Source: Epiperipatus broadwayi (lineage: Eukaryota; Onychophora; Udeonychophora; Euonychophora; Peripatidae). Taken from it: a DNA stretch of 64,000 nt. A program made the position numbers and the translations under genes. The stretch is from positions 1,134,545-1,198,544 of the forward strand of contig JAQFVV010000276.1 of assembly GCA_028023455.1 (NCBI GenBank). Reading direction: 5' to 3'. The notes under the pieces were generated by a model. That model saw only the letters and a program-made list of their open reading frames with translations, was not told the DNA's origin and did not search any database. The first letter of the stretch is position 1, and each line of letters starts with the position of its first letter. Shown here one piece after another: positions 10,155 through 22,102 of this stretch.

Positions 10155-12872
10155 TATAATGGTAAAAACTCATATGCCTTGTTAACATGTTGCAAAATTT
10201 CACCACCATGTTCGAAAAGCAGTACAACAGGTGGGTTTAGGGCCTGTGATACCGTATTCAAATGTAGTCATTTCATTCACAACAAAACCCACATGACAAT
10301 GCATCTACCATAACAATAGCAAAATTTTCCTAGGCCCGGTGGTCAGGAGATCAAGAAACTCTAACTAAATTATGATTAAGGTTAAGGACCATTGCTATAT
10401 ACTTAATGAGTTGATAACAAAATGAGACATTATATTATTTCTATAAAATCAAGCAGACACGTGACACAGAAATAGATATATGCAAGTTACTTATTACACC
10501 ATTAATTAATTGATACATAATTTAATTCTACCCGTGTATCATTCGATCATATCTCATGCCTCACATTTAAGTTGTGTGTGTCATGAGATTACAATACAAA
10601 GTTCTAATGAGGAGTGCACTTGCCAACATAGCAATCGCTCTTTCTTTAATCATTTATAAACACTAACAATTTATTAATAAAGTAGTAGATGTGGAGGAGT
10701 GGAAATAGACCAAGCATAGATATTTATACTAATCATTAAAGTGACCTGCGATAGTTTGGATGCTGCCGAGCAATGAAGAGATTCGGCTTTTATAAGAAGA
10801 TGACCACTGAGAAATGTAGAGATGAGAGGGATGGCCAAACACTGGGTCGGTGCCCTTTAGGAGTTGTCATGAGTGCAGCATCGGCATGAAGTTATAGCCT
10901 TTTCTTCCCTGACCATGTGACGAGGTTAGTTATCATTTGGGATCATTTCTTTATGCCCTTTTGATTATGGAAACTAAAACATTAATGAATCTCTATTTTG
11001 TTTCTGCGGTTTTAAAAAGTTTAAGGAATTGAGAAACCAGCACAGTTCACACATATAATGCAAATACATTTATCTACTCTATGCTTTTGTTTAAACTGTT
11101 CAATTTATTTCCAATTCCCACATTCAGTAAGTAAATGATAACTGTTAAATCCCCACCTTCCTCTTTCATATAACAATACTACTCTAGGTTTAAGACTTAA
11201 CGAAATAACATAATATTATTAAAATAAAATGATCACCAAGTGGCCAATACACTATACTAATAATCATAGAATTTTTCTATCATAATACATGTTGAATTGA
11301 TATTATAATTCCCAAGCTGGGTGTTTATTTAAAAGATATGGGTTTTTATTTAAATTTAAAAGACATGGGTTTTTATTTAAATTTAAAGTTACACAAAAGA
11401 GGAGCAACTCTTCTGCGAATTAATGGGAAGAAAACATCAGCTCGAAAATCACGTGGGCATGAAATATAATATTTAACCAATACAAATAAATTTTAGATAC
11501 CCAAGTAGAAGAATAAGAAATAGATTGTTTTACAAGATTATTTACAGATAGTTACAGATCTACATTAAACTTTAGTTAGACTTGTATTACATTTGGAATT
11601 TGAAAGATGAAATTTAAAAGGTACATTAGAATAACTTTAGAATTCAAAAATAGTCTTTAATCTAGGGTATTATTTTACCTTTGATTGATCAAAGTATGCA
11701 CACTTGATTGGAGAGTCCAAGATTCCTGGTTTAACAGCAGTCACATTTAGGAAAATAATTATATATAAGCAGCAGTATTAGTTTAGGTTTATCTCATTTT
11801 ATGGGAAGCTCTGTATGTATAGCCACAGTCCGAAGAAGCGCAGCAGTCGCCTTACTCCTTGCACATTGTTAGATTTAAATTTGGATCAGGATAAGAAACA
11901 AGCAACAGCAATAGCATATTTTAAATTTTATTAGTTCTGAATCACCACTCATATTCATCACAAGAATTATTATATGCCTATAAGCAATCAGTCTGTTGCT
12001 TTTATGCCTTTTTTTTCTTTAGGATCCATTGAACAACTGCATCATCCATGCAAGTGGTCTCTCTGGTCTGTGCTATATATTCCTTTAGGTCATGGATGCA
12101 TTAATGGTACAGGTTGAAATTTCAATCTGACCTCTTTTTAAAATATACCTTTTTTACATGACGTAATTTAAGTCAAATATTTTTATTTTATTTTTACTTT
12201 TGGGAAATATATGTATTCAAGCACGAGTGCATGTGTTGCACAACTGTTCCCAAAACTATTAATACAAAATAGCTAACTAAAAATAATAAACTAGCTGAGC
12301 ACTTTCAAAGGATCTTGCCTTCATAATCATAGCTTTTGACAAACCATTTTTTTATATAATTGTAAGTTTAAAAATACTTTTTATCTCTGTCATCTTTTCC
12401 CCCTCCCACTATGATTTGCACTCTAATTAGCAGGGGAATTTCTATTTTTTTTAAACATCTTTACATTTAATTAAGAGACTTATTTTTAGATTTCATAACT
12501 TAAGTACTACCTGAATTTGACCTAAATAATAGCAAATATGTTTATGTTTAAAATATAATTATTAGTTTTTTTTATAAATTAAAATATTACTTAATAATCA
12601 CAATAAGATTAAGATGATTATTTAATTTTACACAAAATCATGCACAGTAATTTAATAATACTCTGCAGTGCATTATTTTTAATATATAAACTGTATTGGA
12701 GTGTGTGTGCATATATGATGTTTGAAATAATTGTACATATATTGCATATTATTAAGCACCAAATCCAATATTCAAGGTCAGAATCCATGTAAACTGACAA
12801 TAATGGGTGAGAGGTGGAATGATGACAGAATTAAGGTGAAACTAAGATTTGGATTCAAATCTTACAGTTTCA
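10155..12872 (-). repeat. 5' LTR of the gypsy element (about 2.72 kb)
   Basis: It matches 2908-5484 throughout. Differences include a local duplication of a gggtttttatttaaattta unit at about 11339-11386 and a block of roughly 155 bases (about 12171-12326) with no counterpart in the other LTR. That block is either a small insertion here or a deletion in the sister copy. The plus-strand left edge reads TATAATGG instead of TGTAATGG. Confidence 0.85.
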
Positions 12873-15640
12873 ATATCCATAATAAAAACTAAGATACAAT
12901 ACCATTTGATCATCACTCATTCCATTCATTTTTTTTTGTCTTCATTATTGATCCCATTTGTTCTTATTTTCATATAGTGTCACCTTAAGATTAATTACTT
13001 AATGCAACCTTTGTTTTCTATTTACATTTTTATTTTCCATTTAAATAAACCATTATCCTCTTCTTATAAATCCACCTATATACCATGTCTACCTTATTTT
13101 CTTTATAATTAACATTCTCTGGATAAGAAACTGATGTCTACTGGACTCAAATGCTACAAATATACAATGGAGGTTTTATTTACCTTTCCAAATAAGGTGT
13201 GCTCTCATGGCAAGTAATCATTTATTCATCATGATACTATCTTAATATCCAAGCTTTTCCATTAAGCTCTTGTGGATTTTATCATTTTCATCTTATGGAA
13301 ACTCCTCACATTATAACATCCAACTACATATACGAATATCACTTAGATTAACCTCATTATGTTCTTATCAGTTCTTCAGGAAATTACAATTTACCACATT
13401 GACTATCCCCTGGAATGACAACCTATCTAAATGTAAAAATGATCACACCGCACACACCATACAATAAATCAGCATAACTATATAATATTATCTTTCCATT
13501 AATTATTTTCCTAATCTCCTAGTAATATACTACAAAACAAAGTGTTAGTATAATTTGACAATGGTCAATATTTATTTATTTATCTTTAACTTAGGATCAC
13601 AAGTTTATCTATTGTATCATATAGTTTATCATCCACCCATCTTCAGATTACTTTTCTTCACACTTCATTATCATGCATTTGGTTATTTTACTGTTATATT
13701 ATTATGTTCTTTAACATTACCTTATACTAATCAACTTACATTTTAAAATATATCATACATTAATCTTACCTTGATATGATTTTATAATAAAAACTTAGAA
13801 CATTATTTTACCCATTTCAATCTTCTATTTACTTTGAGTCTATAACGTTCTTATTTGGAATATATCTAAAATTATAACTTAAAACATACACATATAAAAC
13901 AATTCTTAACATAATGAAGATTAACTTTATAACAAAAATAAAAATATATATATATAAAGTTAGCCATTATCTAATTTCTATCCAAAGAATATAAAATTAT
14001 TATTTAGTTTCTTGTTTTTTTTATTAATCTATACATATGGAAAACTAATAGTTCAGATTTTCTTCCAGTATGTAAAGCTGATAATTCAGATTTTCTTCCA
14101 CGTCAGGACTTTGAATGCATTTGTCAATTATCTAATAGATTGTCTCTTCAATATTTGAAAAATTATAATAAAATGAGGATTTTATTATTATTTTTTAAAG
14201 TTTAAATGTTCTCTGAAAGTATTTAATAATCAGAGATTTTAGTATCCCATTATTATAAATTTACTGGAATTAGTAGATTAATGGATTATGTCAAACATAA
14301 CTATTCAAGTGTTTTTAAAGTGTAGATCAAAACCATTTAACATAAATAAGTTCATTGTTTTATTTCTATGTTTATATTACAGTTTATTGACATCAAATCT
14401 CATAATCTATTTTTTTTTCTATGGAACAATTTTAACTTCTGTGAGTTATTTTTAAATTTATTATTAACTATTCCAAATAAACATTTATAAGTCAGTTAAA
14501 TAAAATCATTCCTATTTACAGTACTATAAGTATCTTCTTTTAAAAAAATATTGCTGGATCAGTTGTAATAATGTAAATCAATTTAATTATTATTCGTTAT
14601 TTGTCTTTCACATTTCTGTGAGTTATTCTTTAAAGATTTTTTTTATTCTGACTTTAATTTAGTTTTCTTTATATCATAAAGTTAAATTATCTTTTAAATA
14701 TATAATGAAGTATAGATAACTGTAACTGTTTTCACTTATGTGAAAGATTGTCCAACTCCTAACTGCTTGAAATGAATCAATATTATTCTTATATATTTGA
14801 CTGTTCACCATAATTATAAGATCCACTGGCAATTTTTTCTGCATTACCATTTTTTAGAATTGTAATTTGATCTCCCAAACTATGACTTTGTGACAGGATG
14901 AAAAAATTAGTTTTTTTATTCCATGATAATTATTTATCCAACACACATTATCTTGATTTATACAAAATTAAATTACAGTTATAGCACAAAATTATCTTTA
15001 TAATTGTCTGAATTTTATCAAATATTTCTGATGACTTAATTACTTACTGACCTCATTTGTTTTTCTTTTCCCTCCTCTTTTTTCCTATCGTCTGATTTTT
15101 ATCCAAAATTCCTGACAATAATAATTAAAAGTTGTCTCAATTACTGAGCATTTTAATTTTTAACATAAAAATAATATTTCAAAACTAATTACATTCAACC
15201 TTTCAATTTAAACGTAACATAATATATTTATTCAACTTTATAAAAATATTTTACTAAACTATCCAAATTATCGATCTTTTATTATTATAATTATTTTTAA
15301 AATATATATATATTATAAAAATTATATATAGACCTAAAAAAAAAAAAAAAATCACGAACAAATAAAAACAATGGTATGTTTATAATATCTTTTAAGGTCT
15401 CTATTAAAATATCTATCAAGTTATTAGTGCCAGTTATATTTTTAAAATTTAAAATTTTGGATGATTAAATACATCTTATTACGGTATTTTATTATGGTGA
15501 GCTAATCAAAAGGTCACAATATATTTATATATGTGCAAGGAAATTAAGTCATGTATCACATAAACTAATTTTATAAGCAAAGTTATATTATATATGTTAT
15601 ATAATGAGCTTGCTAATAGCTTTTAATAAGTTTTCAGAAT
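12873..15640. other. AT-rich non-coding stretch
   Basis: No convincing gene is seen. Small open frames near 13270-13746 have no recognisable domain. A short duplicated string (ttcagattttcttcca) occurs at about 14053 and 14086. Confidence 0.6.
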
Positions 15641-15690
15641 ATCCCTATCCTCAAACTGGTTTCTAGCTCTGGCTGTTGTCATAGTGTGTC
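15641..15690 (-). ncRNA. Decayed hammerhead-like motif
   Basis: On the minus strand an AGC-CAGA-GCT hairpin is followed by A and then GAAACCAGTT and TGAGGATAGGG, matching the hammerhead half of the 60.5-61.3 kb repeat. The CTGATGA half is degraded (reads ATGACAA). The plus strand just upstream, gagcttgctaatagct at about 15606, matches the same repeat. It is a relic, not a working ribozyme. Confidence 0.45.
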
Positions 15691-15738
15691 ATTAATGACA
15701 ACCAGGCTATTGGCAAGCACATTACATAATATATATAT

Positions 15739-16267
15739 ATATATAATATACAAATCAATATATATATATCAAAATACAGTACAATTTATATAAATTATAT
15801 TCTTTTAGAAGTACTTTCGACTATACACTTTGTAGTCTTTATCAACTATATAACATTGAATAATCAAAACGAGACAACCCTTAACAATACCCATAGTTCA
15901 ATTCAGATTTCCCACAATTCTGTTATCTTAACATTTGATGACTAGCGATTCATTAACATTTGACGATTTATTTTTATTTTTTTATTTTTCAAATTGAACG
16001 TTGTCATAATAAATGTAAAATAAAAGAGGCTATGTTGATTTCAAGAAATCGTCAAATGTTAATGAATTGCCAGTCATCAAATGTTAAGATAACAGAATTG
16101 TGGGAAATCTGAATTGAACTATGGGTATTGTTAAGGGTTGTCTCGTTTTGATTATTCAACGTTATATAGTTGATAAAGACTACAAAGTGTATAGTCGAAA
16201 GTACTTCTAAAAGAATATAATTTATATAGATTGTACTGTATTTTGATATATATATTGATTTGTATAT

Positions 16268-16275
<8 letters not shown>
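15739..16275. repeat. Fold-back element, arms about 230 bp, flanked by (TA)n
   Basis: Arms 15739-15971 and 16045-16275 are nearly exact reverse complements around a spacer of about 73 bases. Both outer ends run into TA microsatellite. Each arm holds a hammerhead-like core (16166-16212 on plus; 15806-15850 on minus). The tail gaaagtacttc followed by an A-rich tract is shared with the fold-backs at 50.4/52.4 kb and 56.0 kb. The high arm identity points to recent formation or gene conversion. Confidence 0.9.
16166..16212 (+). ncRNA. Hammerhead-like motif in the fold-back arm (mirrored at 15806-15850 on minus)
   Basis: The order is TTGATAA (16170-16176, two changes from CTGATGA), an unpaired A, a five-pair stem II (GACTA 16178-16182 with TAGTC 16192-16196), an intact GAAA (16197-16200), and the self-complementary AGTACT as a minimal stem III. 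Core changes at two conserved positions make activity unlikely. The family relationship to the Penelope-type motifs is supported by the shared A-then-GACT junction. Confidence 0.5.
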
Positions 16276-16298
<23 letters not shown>

Positions 16299-16299
16299 C

Positions 16300-17229
16300 A
16301 TAGTATTATTTTGGAAAGCTTCTGTGTAATAAAAGTTTAATAGTTAAATAGCTGATGTTTCAGTAAATAATATTATGACATCATTTGTCCATGAGAATAT
16401 TAGAATTTATATATATATATGAAGTAAAATAAATTGATTAATCAAACCATTAAATACACATAAGACAAATTTAATATATATAAATATAATCACACATATC
16501 AATGGATCAGAAAAGTTATTGATAAACAACTTGTCACAATATTATTTGATATTAAATATTTTTAGGTGTTCCTTGAAACTAACATTAAAAACTTAACAAA
16601 ACATAGATATTATGATAGATTATGACAATTTCATTATTGTACTGCAATAAATTAAATGTAATAATAATACTGCTTTTTATACGTAACAAATTATATTATT
16701 ATTCTATTTAATTTATACATATTAAGATAAAATATATTCAAATTAAAAATGCATGAACTAAGTCAAAATATTATTTAAACCACTTTATTTAGACCTAAAA
16801 AATAACAAAAGAAAGTTTTTTTTTTCTTTTTTGATTTATAGGAGTCAGGCTAATAGACATACTGTTAAATAGATGATATGATTAAAAATACATTAAAAAT
16901 TTCATTTAACTTTTAATATTTATATCTATAAAATCCAAAAAAAAATTCTGTTGTCATACATAGCTCTTTATAAGAGAGGATTATTTACTTTCATAAATAA
17001 TTAAAAAGTCATTCTTTTAAACTTTCACACATACATTCTGTTTTTGGTTATAGGGGCCAGACTACTAATAATTCAGTGTGTAACTGGTTGTTTCTTAATA
17101 ACATTGTTACTGAACTCTACATAAAAAAGTACCATAATTAATCTCATTAAATTTTCAATATTTGCATGCATATGCATATATTAAAAAATCCATATATTAA
17201 AATGCATATATTAAAAAAGACTAAAATAA
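16300..17229. other. AT-rich non-coding stretch
   Basis: Nothing recognisable is seen apart from short A/T runs. Confidence 0.55.
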
Positions 17230-17375
17230 ACTGGCTCTGAAGAAGAGTGCAGGTCAATCGCGTTGTAGGTGTATGTATATGTACAAATAAGGAGTTTTGC
17301 TAAAAAGTGTTTGAAGTGGTTTGGATAAATTGCAATTATAGGATATTACAGCAAAATAAAGAAAAGTGTGATTTT
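17230..17375 (+). repeat. Penelope-like terminal-sequence relic
   Basis: The stretch gttttgctaaaaagtgttt through ggatattacagcaaaataaa (about 17296-17362) is clearly homologous to 29210-29280, where it follows a hammerhead-like motif. Just upstream, ctctgaagaagagtgcaggtc is a plausible heavily mutated hammerhead core. I read this as another copy of the same Penelope-like leader. Confidence 0.55.
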
Positions 17376-18780
17376 GGTATTATTGAATCATTTATATACA
17401 TTAAGATGATAAAAGATAATAGCTTTAGATATATGATACTTTTATTTTGTTTAATGTTAATATTCTGTTGTCATAAAGCAAAATTGAAATTAATTCACTA
17501 TATATTTATTTTATCTTTATTTAATTTACAAAATGCATGGTTAATGAGAGAAAATCATGTGGAGTTTTTATATTAGTGTATAGTTGTGATATAATGGAAT
17601 TTGAAATGAGTAAAATGCTTATAAATTACAATATATTTTGGTAAATATATTTTTTAGTATAATTTAGTATTTTTATGAACATAAAATATAAACTTTGAAA
17701 TCATAATAAAAAAATTTCATGTATTAAACTAGGATAAATCTCCATTCTTAGATAACTGAATATTAGTTTAATAATTATTAATATAATATTTCTATCAGGT
17801 GGATATTAAGTTTACTTTGAATTTTCTCCATTATTGAAAAGGATAAGCTTATAAACATCAAAAATATATGGAATAGATAATCCATTGTATTTTGGATTTT
17901 TGCTGGGCGTGTAGGGTGATATTAGTTCGCAGACTGAATGCGAATGCTTTGCTTTCATTAATTTTATATATATAATAAACAATTTTAAATCAAATAAAGT
18001 ATGGCAAACATGTATTTGGTACAGATGCACCATTTTATAAACAAAACTATTAAAAATACACTAAGGAGAATTTTTAACATATACTTAGTCCCAATTCTTA
18101 TTTTATTAAATACTAATAGTATAGCAGTAAGTCCTGTAAAGCATGTACATACTATGATTTTTTTTCTCAAATGTTTTTTTATTATTGTACTATTCTTCAC
18201 TATTTGGAATTAAGATTTTCTTCCATCATGTACGTGAGACAGACTTATGTGTTATATTAGGGGTAACTTTTTTAAAAAAAATTAGCCTAAGTTTTACCAC
18301 TGAGCATTAAAAATGATTGCATTGCGATTTTACTAAAGAAAGTAATACTTACGTAATGAACATCAGCATGACAAGCTTCATTTTATTAAAGATTTATATA
18401 TATAATTAAAGTTTTATTTTATTACAAAATCTTCATATTATATTGTTACCATATACATATAGGTAAAAGATTAAATAAATTTTAAATAGCTAATTTCAAA
18501 AAATATAGATTAAATAAGCCTCATTACTCATTAGCTTACTAATAGTTAAATAATGATTGGAGATTGGGAGGGGGGGTAGTAATTTTCCATTCTTTGTTTT
18601 ATGCCTTAGTCAAGAATAGAAAGATATTAATTTACTAATTAATATTACATGGCCAGTTAATTGGAAGACAAATTCTAAATCTATTTAGTGATTTACAAAA
18701 TGTTTCAATTTTTACTCAGTACGAATTCAAACCCCCATAATACTTAATAATATCCTATTACTCTAATCACTAATACACTA
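17376..18780. other. AT-rich non-coding stretch
   Basis: Small open frames on both strands (e.g. 17307-17576, 17985-18213) have biased, hydrophobic composition and no domain. No gene is claimed. Confidence 0.55.
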
Positions 18781-18792
18781 TGCATTATTTCT

Positions 18793-18812
18793 CATCATCA
18801 TCATCATCAACC
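18793..18812 (-). repeat. (TGA)n tail of the LINE, containing the stop codon
   Basis: On the minus strand the ORF ends GATAATGGT followed by TGATGATGATGATGATGAG. The first TGA is the stop, and the repeats supply in-frame backup stops. Confidence 0.9.
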
Positions 18813-21800
18813 ATTATCAATCCACTGCAGGATGAAGGTCTCTCCAAGTTTAATCCATCCTCTCCGATCTTTAGCTTCTCTTCTCCACAACACCCCTGCA
18901 CATTTTCTTATTTCATCCATCCATCTCACATGTGGTCTCTTTCTGGGTCTTTTACAATCTCTTGGAATCCAGTTTAAAATTTCAATTGTCCATCTATTAT
19001 CATCTCTTCTAGCAATATGTCCAGCCCAACTCCATTTCAATCTTTTAATTTTTTCAATAAGGTCAGTAACACCTGTTTGTTGTCTTACCCATACATTGCG
19101 TTTTCGATCTCTTCTTGTTACTCCCAACATACATCTCTCCATACTCCTTTGAGTGGTCTGAAGTCTCTGTATTGCTCTTCTATTAAGTGTCCAAGTCTCA
19201 GATCCATAAGTAAGAACTGGTAAAACACATTTGTTAAAAACCATCCTTTTCAAACACATAGGCATATTTCCTTTTAGTATCAAGTTATTTCTACCAAAAG
19301 CACTCCAACCAAGTTTAATTCTATGATTAATTTCCTCCATTATGTTTCCATCTGTATTAATAATCTGACCAAGGTATTTGTAACTGTTAACTTCTTCTAA
19401 TTCTTCATAATCAATTTTTATTTTCATATTTTGAGCAAATCGATTAAACATTACTTTAGTCTTTTTAACATTTATCTTTAGTCCTACTTTTCTACTTTCA
19501 TCTGCTAACTCCTGCAACATTTCCTGCAGCTCTGAAGCATTATTTGCAAAAACAACTACATCATCTGCAAAATCTAAATGACTTAAATACTCTCCATTTA
19601 CTTTCACTCCTTTAGTTTCCCATTTTAATCCACAAAATACTTCTTGCAGCACTGCTGTAAAGAGTTTTGGAGATATGGAGTCACCTTGTCTTACACCTTT
19701 CTCAATGTTGATTTTTCCAGTATCATTATGTAATCTAATTGTTGCTGTTGCATTTTTATAAATATTCTTTAAAATATGACAATATCCTGGATCTATACCT
19801 TGGTGATCCAATGCTTTAATCACTGAAGAAATGTGTATAGAATCGAATGCCTTTTCATAATCTACAAATCCAAAACACAATGACAACTCATATTCGTTTG
19901 TCCTTTCTATGACTTCTCTCAATACCTGGATATGATCTATTGTACTAAAACCACTTTTAAATCCAGCTTGTTCTCTTGGTTGGTGGAAATCCAAAGTTCT
20001 CTGTAGACGAGTTGTAATTATCTTGGTAAAAATTTTATATAAAACTGATAAAAGGCTGATAGGTCTGTAATTTCTAATATCTTCTTTATCACCTTTTTTA
20101 AATATTAATATTATTACTGCATTCTTCCAATCTTCCGGTACATCTTTATCATTTAGACATTTGGTATATAACTTTGCTAAAATTGTTTCTATTTCTTCAC
20201 CTGCTTCTTTTAATATATCAATTATAATTCCATCATTTCCTGGAGTCTTTCCTTTCTTCATACACTTAATTTCATGTCTCACTTCTTCATTTAAAATTCT
20301 GGGCAATTCGGAAGATGTAATAGATATAGGAGATACTTGTTCTTTATTACTAAATAATTCTTGATAAAAATCTTCTATCAATTTCATGATGTCATCTCTC
20401 TTTTTAGTAATAATTCCATCTTTTTTTCTTATTGCAGATATAAATTTCCTACCAATACCAAAATGTTGTTTAACATTTTTGAGACTTTTATTTTCTTCTA
20501 CAGCTTTCCTTGCTATTTCACAGTTATACTTTCTTATATCATTTTCAACTCTTTTCCGTAACATTTTACAAAATTCGAGATATTCAATTTTTTTTAATAC
20601 ATCATTTTTGTATATCTTCATATTCCTTCTTTTCTTCATAAATTCTCTAGTCTCAGTAAAAATTTTATTAGTCAATTGCTGCTTTTTTCTACCAGCTATG
20701 TTTGTTGCAGTTTTTAAAAGTGTATCAGTTATTTTCATATTAATTTCATTCAAATCTGAATCATGTTCAAAATCTCCTAACACTTGAAACCTATTTGTAA
20801 GTTCTAATTTAAATTCATTAGAATGTTTCTGAAGATTAGGAATATCAACTGTAAATATTGTTTTTCTTAATAATTTTTGTCTCTCTAGTTTTACATTAAC
20901 ACGTAACTTACACCTTACTAATCGATGATCACTTCCTGTGTTAAATTTATTAAGAACATTACAATCTTGAAATATGTATTTTCTGTTAGTCAAAATATAA
21001 TCCAATTCTGCTGTACCTTCATTTGGATGCTTCCATGTCCATTTCCTTTTAACATTTTTCTCAAAAAATGAATTCATAATATAAAGTTTTTCTTTTTCTG
21101 CAAACTCCACAAGTCTATGTCCTCTCTCATTTCTATTACCATAACCAAAATTACCTACAGCAATTTCATCTTTCATTTGTCTACCAATTCTAGCATTAAA
21201 GTCTCCCATAACAATTTTAAAATGTTGTTTACTCTGATCAAAAGCCTTTTGTACATCTATATAAAAATTTTCTACTACTTCATCACTATGAGAACTTGTT
21301 GGGGCATAAACTTGAATTATCTGCATTTGGTATCTGCTATTAAGTTGTATAACTAATCTTGCCACTCTGTCCAATACACCATCAATCTCCACAATATTGT
21401 TCTTCCACTTTTTATTTATAATGAATCCTACTCCACTTGTATTTCCAATATGTGTGCCTTTATAATAGAGTATATGTCCACTTTTTAAATCAATTGTTTC
21501 TTCTCCTTTTCTTCTAACTTCACAAAGTCCAATAATGTCCCATTTAATATAAGACAGTTCTTCTTCTAATTCTTGCAATCTTCCTTCACTTGAAAGTGAT
21601 CTGCAGTTATAAGTACCTAAATAACAAGTCGTCATCAAATGGCAACCTGGGTCTGCAATCAGGGGATTCTTAGCACCCTCCGCCTTTGGCCACCAACCGC
21701 TGCCTTGGTTGGTGACTTTACAGCCTCCTGGGAATAAGGGCCATGCTTTATTTTTGTCTGTCATAATTGTATATATGTATTGGAAAAATATTTATCATTT

Positions 21801-22089
21801 ACACAAACATTCATTCTGCCTTATCAGGCACTGAGAAGAAAGACCATGGTGTTTCTTGATCTTAAACTCAGAGGTAAAAAGCCAATAAACTCACCATGCT
21901 GGCTAATGCGTGTTGGTGAGCAGCCCATCCATGTTCGTATACTATATGAATAATCACATAGTAATAACAGCTGCAATGACAAGAACATATGGAGTGGACA
22001 TTAGGAATTTGCCCTGCTCGGTTCCTTTAAGGCCTCCAAGAGGAATCAAAGGGTCTCCTTTCAGTTAATAGCAAACTCCTTTCTGCAGC
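18796..22089 (-). mobile_element. Full-length RTE-like non-LTR retrotransposon (LINE)
   Basis: The element is bounded by a 13-bp target-site duplication CATTATTTCTCAT at 18783-18795 and 22090-22102, identical in both copies. It contains one open frame with APE endonuclease and RT, a 5' UTR of about 325 bases (21765-22089), and ends in a (TGA)n tail. The 3' UTR is essentially absent: the stop codon is the first TGA of the tail. A short 3' end with a simple-repeat tail is characteristic of RTE-type LINEs. The perfect duplication and unbroken frame mark a recent, possibly active insertion. Confidence 0.92.
18807..21764 (-). CDS. LINE ORF: APE endonuclease-reverse transcriptase polyprotein, 985 aa
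   Basis: Unbroken frame. The protein nicks target DNA and primes reverse transcription of its own RNA there. Endonuclease motifs in order: TYNCRSL (51-57), the catalytic Glu in LCEVRR (92), VYAPT (152-156), MGDFNARIG (186-194, Asp and Asn) and SDHRLV (278-283). RT motifs: PGNDG (508-512), NYRPISLL (565-572), GFVDYEKAFDSI (632-643, first catalytic Asp at 635), GVRQGDSISP (690-699), FADD (732-735) and YKYLGQII (795-802). A basic C-terminal region (about 880-970) with WSWAGHIARRDDNRW follows. The start chosen, at 21764, gives a 43-residue leader; Met44 (before TCYLGTYN) is the alternative. Proteins of this kind are often mislabelled 'craniofacial development protein 2-like' in animal genomes. 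A decayed relative lies at 34.7-36.5 kb. Confidence 0.95.
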   Translation of the reverse strand: MTDKNKAWPLFPGGCKVTNQGSGWWPKAEGAKNPLIADPGCHLMTTCYLGTYNCRSLSSEGRLQELEEELSYIKWDIIGLCEVRRKGEETIDLKSGHILYYKGTHIGNTSGVGFIINKKWKNNIVEIDGVLDRVARLVIQLNSRYQMQIIQVYAPTSSHSDEVVENFYIDVQKAFDQSKQHFKIVMGDFNARIGRQMKDEIAVGNFGYGNRNERGHRLVEFAEKEKLYIMNSFFEKNVKRKWTWKHPNEGTAELDYILTNRKYIFQDCNVLNKFNTGSDHRLVRCKLRVNVKLERQKLLRKTIFTVDIPNLQKHSNEFKLELTNRFQVLGDFEHDSDLNEINMKITDTLLKTATNIAGRKKQQLTNKIFTETREFMKKRRNMKIYKNDVLKKIEYLEFCKMLRKRVENDIRKYNCEIARKAVEENKSLKNVKQHFGIGRKFISAIRKKDGIITKKRDDIMKLIEDFYQELFSNKEQVSPISITSSELPRILNEEVRHEIKCMKKGKTPGNDGIIIDILKEAGEEIETILAKLYTKCLNDKDVPEDWKNAVIILIFKKGDKEDIRNYRPISLLSVLYKIFTKIITTRLQRTLDFHQPREQAGFKSGFSTIDHIQVLREVIERTNEYELSLCFGFVDYEKAFDSIHISSVIKALDHQGIDPGYCHILKNIYKNATATIRLHNDTGKINIEKGVRQGDSISPKLFTAVLQEVFCGLKWETKGVKVNGEYLSHLDFADDVVVFANNASELQEMLQELADESRKVGLKINVKKTKVMFNRFAQNMKIKIDYEELEEVNSYKYLGQIINTDGNIMEEINHRIKLGWSAFGRNNLILKGNMPMCLKRMVFNKCVLPVLTYGSETWTLNRRAIQRLQTTQRSMERCMLGVTRRDRKRNVWVRQQTGVTDLIEKIKRLKWSWAGHIARRDDNRWTIEILNWIPRDCKRPRKRPHVRWMDEIRKCAGVLWRREAKDRRGWIKLGETFILQWIDNG

Positions 22090-22102
22090 CATTATTTCTC
22101 AT

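Larger units (their letters stand above)
2908..12872 (-). mobile_element. Ty3/gypsy-type LTR retrotransposon, near full length, coding region decayed
   Basis: Two long direct repeats (2908-5484 and 10155-12872) flank a minus-strand coding region in the order gag, protease, reverse transcriptase, RNase H, integrase, which is the Ty3/gypsy order. Read on the minus strand, each LTR begins TGAAACTGTAAG. The left copy ends in CA; the equivalent dinucleotide in the right copy is mutated. The flanking four bases are ATAC (2904-2907) and ATAT (12873-12876), a 4-bp target duplication with one mismatch. The frames carry many stops and frameshifts, so the element is dead. The LTRs differ by many substitutions and indels, so the insertion is not recent. 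LTRs of this length are unusual for gypsy elements. A convincing tRNA primer-binding site was not found next to the 5' LTR. Confidence 0.85.

Noticed and set aside
2908-12872. Segmental duplication of 2.9-5.5 kb and 10.2-12.9 kb
   Set aside because: The same reasoning applies: they bracket a gag-pol region in the correct orientation and have a 4-bp target duplication.
17307-18213. Small hydrophobic proteins
   Set aside because: Composition follows the AT bias, there is no domain or signal, and frames on both strands overlap.
18832-21356. Plus-strand frames opposite the LINE
   Set aside because: Shadows of the 985-codon minus-strand frame.
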